A DNA stretch of 64,000 nt from Thalassobaculum litoreum DSM 18839 (GTDB lineage Bacteria; Pseudomonadota; Alphaproteobacteria; Thalassobaculales; Thalassobaculaceae), in assembly GCF_900102465.1 (NCBI RefSeq), contig NZ_FNBW01000008.1, positions 124,001 through 188,000 on the forward strand, written 5' to 3'. The position numbers and the translations under genes were made by a program. The notes under the pieces were generated by a model. That model did not search any database and was not told the origin of the DNA. It worked only from the letters and a program-made list of their open reading frames with translations. Below are positions 17,282 through 26,047 of the stretch, piece by piece (position 1 is the first letter of the stretch; each line of letters begins with the position of its first letter).

Positions 17282-18400
17282 TCACCGGCACATGCGCTTG
17301 ACCGCGGCGAGCTGGGCCGCGTCGAGGCCCGGGCCGGTGCCGGTCTGCGCCTCGGCGAACAGGGCGGCCCGGTCGGCCGAGCCGGGATGGGTTTCGATCA
17401 GGGTCAGCAGTGCCCCGACCGTGCCGCCGATCTCGCGCTCATGCAGGCGCTCGAAGAAGGCCTGTCCACCGTCCGAGCGGATGTCGTTGTCGCGCATCAG
17501 GTCCAGGGCCGTATGGTCGGCCCGGTCCTCCTGGTCGCGGGTATAGCGCGCGTTGAGCAGCGCGCCGGTCAGGCTCGAGGCGATCGAGCCCGCCGCCTCC
17601 TGCCCGAACAGCAGGGCGAGGAGGAGGCTCACCCCCTCCCGGCGGATCCACCCGGTCATCGGATCGCGGTGCACGACATGGGAGATCTCGTGCGCCAGGA
17701 CAGCGGCGATCTCCGAGCCGTCGCGGCTTGCCTCGATCAGCCCGCTGGTCAGGACCACCCGTCCTCCCGGCAGGGCGAAGGCGTTCACCACGTCCCAGTC
17801 GATCACCGTGAGCTGCGGTGTCGGGATTCCGGCCGCGCCGGCGAGCCGTCGGGACAGGGCGTCGAGCGCGGCGAGGCCCTCGGTGCCGTCGCAGCGCGGA
17901 TGGGAGGCGGCGAGCTGCTCGATGGCCTGATCGGAGGAGGCCGCCCCGGTATCGGCCGGGAGCAGATGGGCGGCGACGCCGCTGAGGGGCGCCAGGGCGA
18001 CGAGGGCGAGGACCAGGACCGCGACCGTGGCACCGATGGCGAGGGCCGCGCTGGGGCGGCGGGCGAGACCGAGGACCTGCTGTCCGGAGCGCCGCTCGTC
18101 GCCCGACGCCCGCGAGAGGATCGTGCGGGCATGGGCCGGCAGATCGGGTGTCAGGCGGGCGTCCTGGGCGTCGAGCATGGCGAAGACCATGTCCTCGCCG
18201 GCCGAGGCGGGCCGGTACACCTTGCTCCAGGGCCACAGCAGAGGGCATTGCGGCGCCGCGGCCAAGGCGTCCGCCGGCAGGATGCGCAGGCCCGTCTCCT
18301 CCACCAGAATCGCGACCCGATGGTCGGCCCCGGTCACGCCGTCGAGCAGCAGGGCATTGCCCACCGGACCGGCGCGGTTGTCAGGCGATGTCGAAGTCAC
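17282..18400 (-). CDS. M48 family metallopeptidase, membrane anchored
   Basis: This 372-residue protein has a cytosolic N-terminal domain of about 115 residues, one membrane helix (ALAIGATVAVLVLALVALAPL, about 118-137) and a periplasmic M48 zinc protease domain. The catalytic motif is AHEISHVVH (about 236-244), with the third ligand probably the Glu in RDQEDRADHTAL. The GTG at 18400 is chosen because GGAGAGGGA precedes it at correct spacing; it overlaps the upstream DUF898 stop by 20 bases. M48 proteases next to DUF898 proteins are a recurring pair. The role is probably envelope protein quality control, by inference. Confidence 0.82.
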   Translation of the reverse strand: MTSTSPDNRAGPVGNALLLDGVTGADHRVAILVEETGLRILPADALAAAPQCPLLWPWSKVYRPASAGEDMVFAMLDAQDARLTPDLPAHARTILSRASGDERRSGQQVLGLARRPSAALAIGATVAVLVLALVALAPLSGVAAHLLPADTGAASSDQAIEQLAASHPRCDGTEGLAALDALSRRLAGAAGIPTPQLTVIDWDVVNAFALPGGRVVLTSGLIEASRDGSEIAAVLAHEISHVVHRDPMTGWIRREGVSLLLALLFGQEAAGSIASSLTGALLNARYTRDQEDRADHTALDLMRDNDIRSDGGQAFFERLHEREIGGTVGALLTLIETHPGSADRAALFAEAQTGTGPGLDAAQLAAVKRMCR

Positions 18401-19493
18401 CGGCCAGTCCCTCTCCGCCGAATGCACTGTCGTCGTCCCCGACCTGTCGCAGGCCGGCCGGGTCGGGCATGCCGTAGACGACCACCTTGTCGGCGAGGTA
18501 GCGGATCTTGCGCTCCCAGGTGAGGGGCGCGAGCAGTCCCAGGGAAATGCCGATCAGCAGCCAGTTGCCGAAGGTCAGCCAGGCCATGTCCGCCGCGCTT
18601 CCGCTGAACCGGATCCGGGTCGGGCCGACCGAGGACAGGTTGCAGATCAGCCGCCAGAAGGCGACGCGGTAGATCGAGAGCATGTACAGCACGACCCAGA
18701 AGACGGCGAGACCGAAGCCGATCATGGCGAGATAGAAGAACGTCTCGCTGCCGGAGATGGCGACGATCCCGATGAGCCAGAACCAGGCCACGAACCCTGC
18801 AATCGCCATCAGGGCCAGCCCGATCCAGATCCCGATCCAGGTCGGGAACAGGGCCCAGACCCCGCCCCGATAGCTTCCCTTCAACCCGCCGATATTCAGG
18901 GTGTTGAGGATGGTGTTGGCCCGGTAGAGGTCGACCACCGGCTTCAGGAGCCAGCCGGAGAAGACGATCATCGCCGCCGAGGCGGCCGCCACGATGAGGT
19001 AGCTCCCGACCGGATGCTCGATCCGGCCACGGATGCCGCGCCAGCGTGTGCGGGAGATCCGGTAGCGCCAGCTCAGAAAGCGGCCCATCTCGATGAGCAT
19101 GAGCACGGCGATGAGGTAGACGAGGTCGACCGTCTCGACCGTTCCGGCATCCACGGTCGGCATCTCGCGCTGCAGGCCGAGCTCGATCAGCATGAAGATG
19201 ATGCCCAGCGGCAGCAGGATCACCAGGAACACCCGCACGAATCCGAGGAAGATCTCCAGGCCGGTGCCGGTGTATTCGAGCGGCCGACCCGCGAACCGGA
19301 TCCGCCGCCACAGGATCTGCCGCATGATCGTGATCGCCCAGAACCGGTAGAGGCCCAGCGTGAGGATCATCAGCGCGACGTTGATGACGTGCCGCCGGAT
19401 CAGGGGCCACGAGCCGCCTTCGGTGTATTCCAGCGTGGAGACGGTGGCGGAACCCGGCGGCGGCGCGCCTCGGTCGTATTGGGGGACGGACAA
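18381..19493 (-). CDS. DUF898 (YjgN-like) polytopic membrane protein
   Basis: This protein of about 370 residues has several membrane helices. The repeated motif TLGLYRFWAITIMRQILWRRIRFAGRPLEYTGTGLE near the N-terminus is diagnostic for DUF898/YjgN, and a second copy of the motif is degenerate in the middle (YRVAFWRLICNLSSVGPTRIRF). It overlaps the downstream M48 protease gene by 20 bases, so co-translation is likely. The start is inferred as TTG at 19493, which has GAGGA five bases upstream; no good ATG is available before the membrane region. Its biochemical function is unknown. Confidence 0.8.
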   Translation of the reverse strand: MSVPQYDRGAPPPGSATVSTLEYTEGGSWPLIRRHVINVALMILTLGLYRFWAITIMRQILWRRIRFAGRPLEYTGTGLEIFLGFVRVFLVILLPLGIIFMLIELGLQREMPTVDAGTVETVDLVYLIAVLMLIEMGRFLSWRYRISRTRWRGIRGRIEHPVGSYLIVAAASAAMIVFSGWLLKPVVDLYRANTILNTLNIGGLKGSYRGGVWALFPTWIGIWIGLALMAIAGFVAWFWLIGIVAISGSETFFYLAMIGFGLAVFWVVLYMLSIYRVAFWRLICNLSSVGPTRIRFSGSAADMAWLTFGNWLLIGISLGLLAPLTWERKIRYLADKVVVYGMPDPAGLRQVGDDDSAFGGEGLAGDFDIA

Positions 19494-19656
19494 AACGGTC
19501 CTCGGCCTCGGTTTGAAATTTCGCCGACTATCGCAGGTCGGGCGCGACGGCTCCACCGTAGCAATTCGCACGTCGGCACGAGATCCTGCGTCCCGAGACC
19601 GGTTGCCGCCCGCTGCGGCGCGGCTATGCTGGCGCCGGTCACGAATGGAGGCATGC

Positions 19657-20994
19657 ATGGCGCGATACGATCTGGTGGTGCGGGGCGGCGAGGTGTTCAC
19701 CCCGTCCGGACTGGAACGGGTGGATCTCGGGGTTACGGGCGGCAAGATCACCGCGATCGGCGATCTGGCGACGGCGGAGGCGGGCGAGGTGGTCGACGCG
19801 TCCGGCCTGACCGTGCTGCCCGGCGTGATCGACACCCAGGTGCATTTCCGCGAGCCCGGCCTGGAGCACAAGGAAGACATCCACCACGGCACCCGGGCCG
19901 CCGCCAAGGGCGGGGTCACCGCGATCTTCGAGATGCCGAACACCTCGCCGCTGACCCTCACGGAGGTCGAGCTGAACGACAAGCTCGCCCGCTCCAAGGG
20001 GCGCGCCTGGTGCGACCACGCCTATTTCGTCGGCGCGGCGGAAGAGAATTTCCACCTGCTGGAAGAGCTGGAGCTGGCGCCGGGCTGCGCCGGGGTGAAG
20101 GTTTTCATGGGCTCGTCCACCGGCTCGCTGCTGGTCGAGAAGGACGAGCTGCTGGCCAAGGTGCTGGCCGCCGGCCGCCGCCGGGTCGCCGTCCATGCCG
20201 AGGACGAGGACATGCTGCGCGAGCGTCAGCACATCGCCAAGGAGGCGGGCCACCCCCGCGCCCATCCGGTCTGGCGCTCGCCGGAATGCGCCCTGAAGGC
20301 GACCCAGCGGATCGTCCGTTTGGGCCGGGCCGCCGGCCGTCCGGTGCATGTGCTGCACATCACCTCGGCCGAGGAGATGGAATTCCTGGCCGAGAACAAG
20401 GACGTGGCCACGGTCGAGACCACCCTGAACCACCTGACCATGGCGGCGCCGGAATGCTACGAGCGGCTCGGCTCGCTGGCGCAGATGAACCCGCCCGTGC
20501 GCGAGCAGCATCACCAGGACGCTTTGTGGCGGGCGATCGCCGACGGCACGGTCGATGTCATCGGCTCCGACCACGCGCCGCACACCCTGGAGGAGAAGCA
20601 GCGTCCCTATCCGTCGAGCCCGTCCGGCATGCCCGGCGTGCAGACCCTGCTGCCGCTGCTGCTCGACCACATGAATGCCGGCCGGCTGACCCTGGCCCGG
20701 CTGGTCGACCTGACCTCGGCCGGTCCGCACCGGATCTACGGCATCGCCGGCAAGGGTCGCATCGCCAAGGGCTGGGATGCCGACCTGACCCTGGTCGACC
20801 TGAAGGCCAAACGCGAGATCACCAACAAGTGGATCGCCAGCAAGTGCGGCTGGACCCCGTTCGACGGCAAGACCGTCACCGGCTGGCCGATCGCCACCCT
20901 GGTGCGCGGCAACGTGGTGATGCGCGACGAGGAACTGGTCGGCGAGGCGGTGGGCGAGCCGGTGCGCTTCTGGTCCAGCCTGCAGAAGGGGTGA
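19657..20994 (+). CDS. Dihydroorotase-like amidohydrolase
   Basis: This 445-residue cyclic amidohydrolase should open or close a ring amide such as dihydroorotate. Metal and active-site elements are the first strand motif DTQVHFREPG (about 59-68), GVKVFMGSSTG (carbamylated lysine), VAVHAEDEDM, VHVLHITSAEE and the catalytic Asp in DVIGSDHAPHTLEEKQ. The usual first motif is HxH; here Gln replaces the first His, so a mononuclear or altered metal site is likely. The ATG at 19657 has GGAGG six bases upstream. It lies directly upstream of a GFA-domain gene. Allantoinase or hydantoinase activity is an alternative. Confidence 0.83.
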   Translation: MARYDLVVRGGEVFTPSGLERVDLGVTGGKITAIGDLATAEAGEVVDASGLTVLPGVIDTQVHFREPGLEHKEDIHHGTRAAAKGGVTAIFEMPNTSPLTLTEVELNDKLARSKGRAWCDHAYFVGAAEENFHLLEELELAPGCAGVKVFMGSSTGSLLVEKDELLAKVLAAGRRRVAVHAEDEDMLRERQHIAKEAGHPRAHPVWRSPECALKATQRIVRLGRAAGRPVHVLHITSAEEMEFLAENKDVATVETTLNHLTMAAPECYERLGSLAQMNPPVREQHHQDALWRAIADGTVDVIGSDHAPHTLEEKQRPYPSSPSGMPGVQTLLPLLLDHMNAGRLTLARLVDLTSAGPHRIYGIAGKGRIAKGWDADLTLVDLKAKREITNKWIASKCGWTPFDGKTVTGWPIATLVRGNVVMRDEELVGEAVGEPVRFWSSLQKG

Positions 20995-20996
20995 GC

Positions 20997-21476
20997 ATGG
21001 CCGACGACACCTTTGCCGAGGGCGGCTGCACCTGCCGGTCGGTGCGCTACCGGCTCAAGCGCAAGCCGATGTTCGTGCATTGCTGCCACTGCACCTGGTG
21101 CCAGCGCGACAGCGGCACGGCCTTCGCGTTGAACGCTCTGATCGAGACGGCGGAGATGGAGGTGATCTCCGGCACGTTGGAGGCGGTGGACACCCCGACC
21201 GAGAGCGGTAAGGGGCAGATCTTCATGCGCTGCCCGACCTGCCTGGCGACCCTGTACAGCCATTATGCCGGGGCGGGGAAGTCGGTCGCCTTCGTGCGGG
21301 TCGGGACGCTGGACGAACCGGCCCGGGTGCCGCCGGACATCCACATCTTCACCCGCTCCAAACTGCCCTGGGTCGGACTGCCGGAGGGGGCGCTGGTGAT
21401 GGAGGGGTTCTATGCCTACCGGGAGCACTGGCCCGAAGAGAGCTTTGCGCGGCTGAAGGCGGCCCGTCAGGGATAG
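20997..21476 (+). CDS. GFA (CENP-V/glutathione-dependent formaldehyde-activating) domain protein
   Basis: This 159-residue zinc protein carries the GFA cysteine set: GGCTCRSVRY near residue 10, HCCHCTWCQRDSGTAF near 28-44 and RCPTCLATLYSHY near 80. Family members bind glutathione adducts or simply use a structural zinc; the formaldehyde-activating role is well supported only for the founder enzyme. Its ATG starts two bases after the dihydroorotase-like stop, so the two genes are co-transcribed. The reaction is unknown. Confidence 0.85.
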   Translation: MADDTFAEGGCTCRSVRYRLKRKPMFVHCCHCTWCQRDSGTAFALNALIETAEMEVISGTLEAVDTPTESGKGQIFMRCPTCLATLYSHYAGAGKSVAFVRVGTLDEPARVPPDIHIFTRSKLPWVGLPEGALVMEGFYAYREHWPEESFARLKAARQG

Positions 21477-21483
21477 GCCGACC

Positions 21484-21657
21484 CTATTCCCTCGGTCCGC
21501 CCGATTTCTTCGGCTTGTCCTCGTCCGGCAGCAGGATGCGCTCGGCCGCCCCGTCGAGATCCTCGAACTGGCCCGACCGCAGGGCCCACAGGAAGGCGAC
21601 GAGGCCGATCAGGCCGAGTACCAGGGCGGCCGGGATCAGGATCGACAGGACGGTCAT
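21484..21657 (-). CDS. ccoS: cbb3-type cytochrome oxidase assembly protein CcoS
   Basis: This 57-residue single-pass membrane protein has an N-terminal helix (SILIPAALVLGLIGLVAFLWAL), then the CcoS signature SGQFEDLDGAAERIL and a charged tail. CcoS is needed for cofactor insertion into cbb3 oxidase subunit I. The ATG overlaps the ccoI stop by four bases, making this the last gene of the eight-gene ccoNOQPGHIS run. Confidence 0.9.
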   Translation of the reverse strand: MTVLSILIPAALVLGLIGLVAFLWALRSGQFEDLDGAAERILLPDEDKPKKSGGPRE

Positions 21658-23945
21658 ACGCGGGCTCCCAGCGCCGGGGTGAGGGGAGTCCTGATGTCGT
21701 CCCGGGCGGCGGATCCTGCAACCCCGGACCGGCGCTCCGGCAGGGCGAGACGCAGAGCGTTGGCCACCACGACGATCGAGGAGGCCGACATGGCGATCGC
21801 CGCGAAGAGCGGGGTCGCATAGCCGGCGATGGCCAGCGGAATGGCGATGGCGTTGTAGACGATGGCCAGTCCGAAATTCTCCAGAATCAGCCGCCGCGCC
21901 TTGCGGGCGACCGCGATGGCGGTCGGGATGGCGCCCATGTCCTCGCTCAGGAAGACGATGCCGGCGGCCGTGCGGCTGACATCGGAGGCGGCACTCGGCG
22001 CCATGGAGACGTCGGCGGCGGCCAGGGCCGGGGCGTCGTTCAGCCCGTCGCCGATCATGAGCACCCGATGGCCGTCGCCCTGCAACGCGTGGATCGCCGC
22101 GATCTTGCCGGCCGGCGTGGCGCGGGCGGTCCAGCTCTCCAGGTTGAGCCGGGCGGCGGTCTCGGCGACCTTGGCCTCGCCGTCGCCGGACAGCAGGGTC
22201 GGGGCCAGGCCGAGGCGGATCAGGGTCGCGACCGCGCCGTCCGCACCCGGACGCGGCCGGTCGAGCAGATCGAAGGCGGCGGCCAGCGCGCCGTCGCAGG
22301 ACAGCGCCGGCGCGCCCCGCCGGTCGACGGAGAGCGCGGCGAAGGCCTCCGCGGACAGGGCCCAGTCAGGGCGGCCGAGGCGCCAGGTCCGGCCGTCGAT
22401 GACGCCTTCGATGCCGTGGCCGGCATGTTCGGTCACGCGATCCGGGGCGATGGGGGTGGCAGGCGCGGCCGCCGCGATGGCCTGGGCCACCGGATGCCGG
22501 CTATGCCGGGCGAGGGCGGCGGCGACCGACAGGGTGCCGTCAGCAAGCTGCTCAAGCGCGCGCGGGTCCACGGTCGGGGTGGTCAGCGTGCCGGTCTTGT
22601 CCAGCACCACCCGGTCCACGGTGGCCAGCGTCTCCAGCGCCCCGCCGTCGCGCAGCAGGATGCGGTGCTTCAGCAGCCGTCCGGCAGCGACGACCTGCAC
22701 GATCGGGGCGGCGAGGCCCAGGGCGCAAGGGCAGGTGATGATCAGCACGGCGATGGCGGTGGTCAGGGCGTGGTGCAGCCCGCCGCCGGCCGCCCACCAG
22801 CCGAGGAAGGTGGCCGCCGCGATCAGATGCACGGCAGGGGCGTAGACCGCGGCCATCCGGTCGGCCAGACGGCTCAGCGCCGGCCGCGCGGTCTCCGCCG
22901 CCTCCAGCATGGAGCGCATCTCGCCCAGGAAGGACGCGTGGCCGGCCCGCGTGGCGGTCAGTTTCAGCGGCCCGTCGACCACCATGGCGCCCGCCACGAC
23001 CGTTTCGCCCGGAGCCAGCTCGACCGCGTCGCTTTCGCCGGTGACGACCGAGAGATCGACCCGCACGCCCCTTGAAACCACGGTGCCGTCCACCGGCACC
23101 CGGTCGCCGGAGGCGACCAGCACGGTCATGTCGGCCGCGACCTCGGAGACCGGGGTCCAGGCGGTGGTGCCGTCGGCGGCGACGACCACCGCCCCGCGCG
23201 GCGTCGTCCGGTCGAGGGTCTTCAGGGCCGCACCGGCGCGGGACCGCATCACGTAGTCGAGCGTGCGGCCGATCAGCAGGAAGAACAGCAGGGTGACCGA
23301 GGCGTCGAAATAGGCATGCGCTCCGCCGGTCAGGGTTTCGTGCAACGACAGACCCACCGCGAGGATCACGGCGAGCGAGATCGGCACGTCCATGTTGAGC
23401 CTGCCCGCCTTCAGGGCGTGCAGCGCCGGGGCGAAGAACGGCCGGCCGGCGACGGCGACAGCCGGAATGGCGATGGCGGCGGAGATCCAGTGGAACAGGT
23501 CGCGGGTCGCGTCGTCCGCTCCCGACCAGATGGAGACCGACAGCAGCATGACGTTGCCGGCGGCGAAGCCGGCGACCGCCAGGGCAATGAACAGGCGGCG
23601 CAAGACCGGGTCCGGCCCGCTCTCGGCCTCGTCCAGCAGTCCGGCCCGGTAGCCGGCATGGTCGAGGGCGGTGAAGACGGCGTCCGCGTCGACGGCGTCG
23701 CGCGGCCATTTCACCGTGACGAACCGCCCGGCGAGATTGACCCGCGCGTCGGTCACCCCGTCGACCGCGCCCACAGCCTTTTCGATGGCGGAGATGCAGG
23801 CGGCGCAATGGGCGTCCGGCACGGCGAGGCGTGTGGCGACCAGCCCGTCGCCCAGATCGTGGGATGCGTCCAGCAACTCACGCCGATCCGGCCGCTGGGC
23901 CTGGCCCGGCACCGAAAGCGAGGCGGAGGCGGCGCAGCAGGACAT
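21654..23945 (-). CDS. ccoI: Copper-translocating P-type ATPase CcoI (FixI)
   Basis: This 763-residue P1B ATPase exports copper for the CuB centre of the cbb3 oxidase. An N-terminal HMA domain has a copper motif DAHCAACISAI near residue 45. Then come the membrane helices with the ion-path motif TCPCALGLAAP, the phosphorylation motif LDKTGTLTTPT and the hinge MIGDGLNDAPAL. A cysteine-rich N-terminal tip (MSCCAAS) may also bind metal. It is one base downstream of ccoH and overlaps ccoS by four bases. Position in the operon separates it from a detoxifying CopA. Confidence 0.93.
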   Translation of the reverse strand: MSCCAASASLSVPGQAQRPDRRELLDASHDLGDGLVATRLAVPDAHCAACISAIEKAVGAVDGVTDARVNLAGRFVTVKWPRDAVDADAVFTALDHAGYRAGLLDEAESGPDPVLRRLFIALAVAGFAAGNVMLLSVSIWSGADDATRDLFHWISAAIAIPAVAVAGRPFFAPALHALKAGRLNMDVPISLAVILAVGLSLHETLTGGAHAYFDASVTLLFFLLIGRTLDYVMRSRAGAALKTLDRTTPRGAVVVAADGTTAWTPVSEVAADMTVLVASGDRVPVDGTVVSRGVRVDLSVVTGESDAVELAPGETVVAGAMVVDGPLKLTATRAGHASFLGEMRSMLEAAETARPALSRLADRMAAVYAPAVHLIAAATFLGWWAAGGGLHHALTTAIAVLIITCPCALGLAAPIVQVVAAGRLLKHRILLRDGGALETLATVDRVVLDKTGTLTTPTVDPRALEQLADGTLSVAAALARHSRHPVAQAIAAAAPATPIAPDRVTEHAGHGIEGVIDGRTWRLGRPDWALSAEAFAALSVDRRGAPALSCDGALAAAFDLLDRPRPGADGAVATLIRLGLAPTLLSGDGEAKVAETAARLNLESWTARATPAGKIAAIHALQGDGHRVLMIGDGLNDAPALAAADVSMAPSAASDVSRTAAGIVFLSEDMGAIPTAIAVARKARRLILENFGLAIVYNAIAIPLAIAGYATPLFAAIAMSASSIVVVANALRLALPERRSGVAGSAARDDIRTPLTPALGARV

Positions 23946-23946
23946 G

Positions 23947-24444
23947 TCACTTGCCTTCGCTCAGGGAGAACCGGGTCTCGTAGCGCCAGACCCGGCCACC
24001 GGCCAGCTTGAGGGCGACGTCGGCGACCCAGAGGCCGTCGGCGAGGGCGTCGGGCATGCTGACGGTGCCGCTCGGCGCGGCCGGGACGTCGATCAGCCGG
24101 TCCTCGGTGCGGGTGACCGGGCGACCGATCCGCACCGTCCCGCCGAGGATCGCAACACCCTGTCCGTCGGCGTCCGTGAGGGTCAGGGAGAGCTGGTCGT
24201 CGGCCTGCAAGAAGGCCAGCTCGTAGCCCAGGGCCTGCTGCACGCGGGCGGCGGCGACGCGTTCGTTGAAGCGCTGGCTCTCCACGTAGGAGTTGGCGAC
24301 GACGAGGCCCGGCCATGTGCCGGCGGCCAGGGTCGCCATGGTCACGTTCACCGCGATGATCAGGCCGAAGAACGACAGCAGGATCAGGAAGACGTGGCGG
24401 CCGGTCAGTTTGAACGATCCGTCGGTCCGGGACGTGTCACTCAT
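23947..24444 (-). CDS. ccoH: cbb3 oxidase assembly protein CcoH/FixH
   Basis: This 165-residue protein has one N-terminal membrane helix (VFLILLSFFGLIIAVNVTMATLA) followed by the FixH motif GLVVANSYVESQRFNE. An Ig-like periplasmic domain ends with the aromatic pattern VWRYETRFSL. CcoH is a membrane assembly factor that associates with the cbb3 subunits. The ATG overlaps the ccoG stop by four bases, and one base separates its stop from the ccoI start. Confidence 0.9.
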   Translation of the reverse strand: MSDTSRTDGSFKLTGRHVFLILLSFFGLIIAVNVTMATLAAGTWPGLVVANSYVESQRFNERVAAARVQQALGYELAFLQADDQLSLTLTDADGQGVAILGGTVRIGRPVTRTEDRLIDVPAAPSGTVSMPDALADGLWVADVALKLAGGRVWRYETRFSLSEGK

Positions 24445-26015
24445 CGCGCTGCTCCATTGTCGAAGATCGCATCGTATTCCGCCCGCTCCGAACCCGCACT
24501 GTCGCGGACGCGGAAGCGGAACGGGGTCTGCTGGCCGTCGAGGCCCTCGGGATCGGCGATCACGAAGATCCGCTGGGCGCGCAGGCTGTCCGGGTCGATA
24601 TCGAGGAAGATCGCCTGCCGCGGGTCGTCCTTCTCCAGCGGCATGATCATGGCCCCCTGGGGGAAGTCCTCGATGGTCAGCAGCACCGTCCGGCGCTCCG
24701 GCATCATGTTGAGGATCTTCACGGTGTATCCGTTTCGCACGGTGCCGTCCGACAGCCGCACGGAGACCGGGTTGCGGTCGTGCAGCACGTTGATCTCCAG
24801 CCGGTCGCGGGTGGTCAGCATGACCAGCATGCCGAGGCCGATCAGCGCCCAGATGGCGAAGTAGATCATCGTGCGCGGGCGCAGGATCGAGCGCAGGGTG
24901 GTGTGCTCGACCTCCGGCGCGATGCCGCCGTCGGCGGTGTGGACGCGCGCCGGGTCGACCGTACCGTCGGCGAGCTGCGCCAGCTTCATGTTGTGATTGT
25001 AGGACGCCAGCGTGGAGTAGGAGATCAGGCCCTTGGGCTGTCCGATCTTCTCCATCACCCCGTCGCAGGCGTCGATGCACAGCGCGCAGGTGATGCATTC
25101 GAGCTGCTGGCCGTCTCGGATGTCGATGCCCATCGGGCAGACCGCGACGCAGGCGTTGCAGTCGATGCAGTCGCCCACCGTGGCGCCGGCGGCCTGCTGA
25201 ACCTTGCGGTGCCGCGAGCGCGGCTCGCCGCGCCAGACGTTGTAGGTCACGGTCAGCGAATGCTCGTCCAGCATCGCTGCCTGGATCCGCGGCCACGGGC
25301 ACATATAGGTGCAGAGCTGCTCGCGCATCAGCCCGCCGAGCGAATAGGTCGTGAAGGTCAGCACGGCGATGGTGCCGTAGGCGACCGTCGGGGCGGTGCC
25401 GGTGAACACGTCCATGAAAAGGGTCGGCGCGTCGGCGAAATAGAAGATCCAGGCGCCGCCGGTCGCCACGGCGATCAACAGCCAGATCGTGTGCTTGCTG
25501 ACCCGCTTGGCGGCCTTCGACGGGCTCATGGGCTCCTTGTCGAGGCGGATGCGCTTGTTGCGGTCGCCTTCGATGAACCGCTCGACCACCAGGAACAGGT
25601 CGACCCAGACGGTCTGCGGGCAGGTATAGCCGCACCAGGCGCGGCCGACCGAGGAGGTGACCAGGAACAGGCCGAGCGCCGCCATCAGCAGCAGGCCGGC
25701 CACATAGTAGAATTCCTGCGGCCAGATCTCGATCCAGAAGAAGTAGAAGCGGCGGTTGTACAGGTCGATCAGCACCGCCTGATCCGGAGCGAACTCGCCC
25801 CGGTCCCAGCGGATCCACGGGGTGATGTAGTAGATGCCCAGGGTGATCAGCATCACCAGCCACTTGAAGCGGCGGAAGGTGCCTTCCGCGCGCTTCGGGT
25901 GGATCTTCTTGCGTGGCGCATAGAGCGGCTGCTGCTGGTCGCGACGGTTGACCGGCTCGACATCGAATTGCTCGAGGCCGCTCCCTGCCGTGCCATTCTG
26001 GTCAACCGTCGTCAT
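24441..26015 (-). CDS. ccoG: cbb3 oxidase accessory protein CcoG (FixG), 4Fe-4S
   Basis: This 524-residue membrane iron-sulfur protein is implicated in reducing copper for cbb3 assembly. It has several membrane helices in the first 230 residues, including RAWCGYTCPQTVWVDLF. Two ferredoxin-type clusters follow in CIDCNACVAVCPMGIDIRDG and CITCALCIDACDGVM (about residues 260-300). An Ig-like periplasmic domain occupies the last 150 residues. It sits 32 bases downstream of ccoP in the same transcript. Confidence 0.93.
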   Translation of the reverse strand: MTTVDQNGTAGSGLEQFDVEPVNRRDQQQPLYAPRKKIHPKRAEGTFRRFKWLVMLITLGIYYITPWIRWDRGEFAPDQAVLIDLYNRRFYFFWIEIWPQEFYYVAGLLLMAALGLFLVTSSVGRAWCGYTCPQTVWVDLFLVVERFIEGDRNKRIRLDKEPMSPSKAAKRVSKHTIWLLIAVATGGAWIFYFADAPTLFMDVFTGTAPTVAYGTIAVLTFTTYSLGGLMREQLCTYMCPWPRIQAAMLDEHSLTVTYNVWRGEPRSRHRKVQQAAGATVGDCIDCNACVAVCPMGIDIRDGQQLECITCALCIDACDGVMEKIGQPKGLISYSTLASYNHNMKLAQLADGTVDPARVHTADGGIAPEVEHTTLRSILRPRTMIYFAIWALIGLGMLVMLTTRDRLEINVLHDRNPVSVRLSDGTVRNGYTVKILNMMPERRTVLLTIEDFPQGAMIMPLEKDDPRQAIFLDIDPDSLRAQRIFVIADPEGLDGQQTPFRFRVRDSAGSERAEYDAIFDNGAAR

Positions 26016-26047
26016 CGGAAGTCTCCGCCAGTCAGTTGTCGCGGCGC

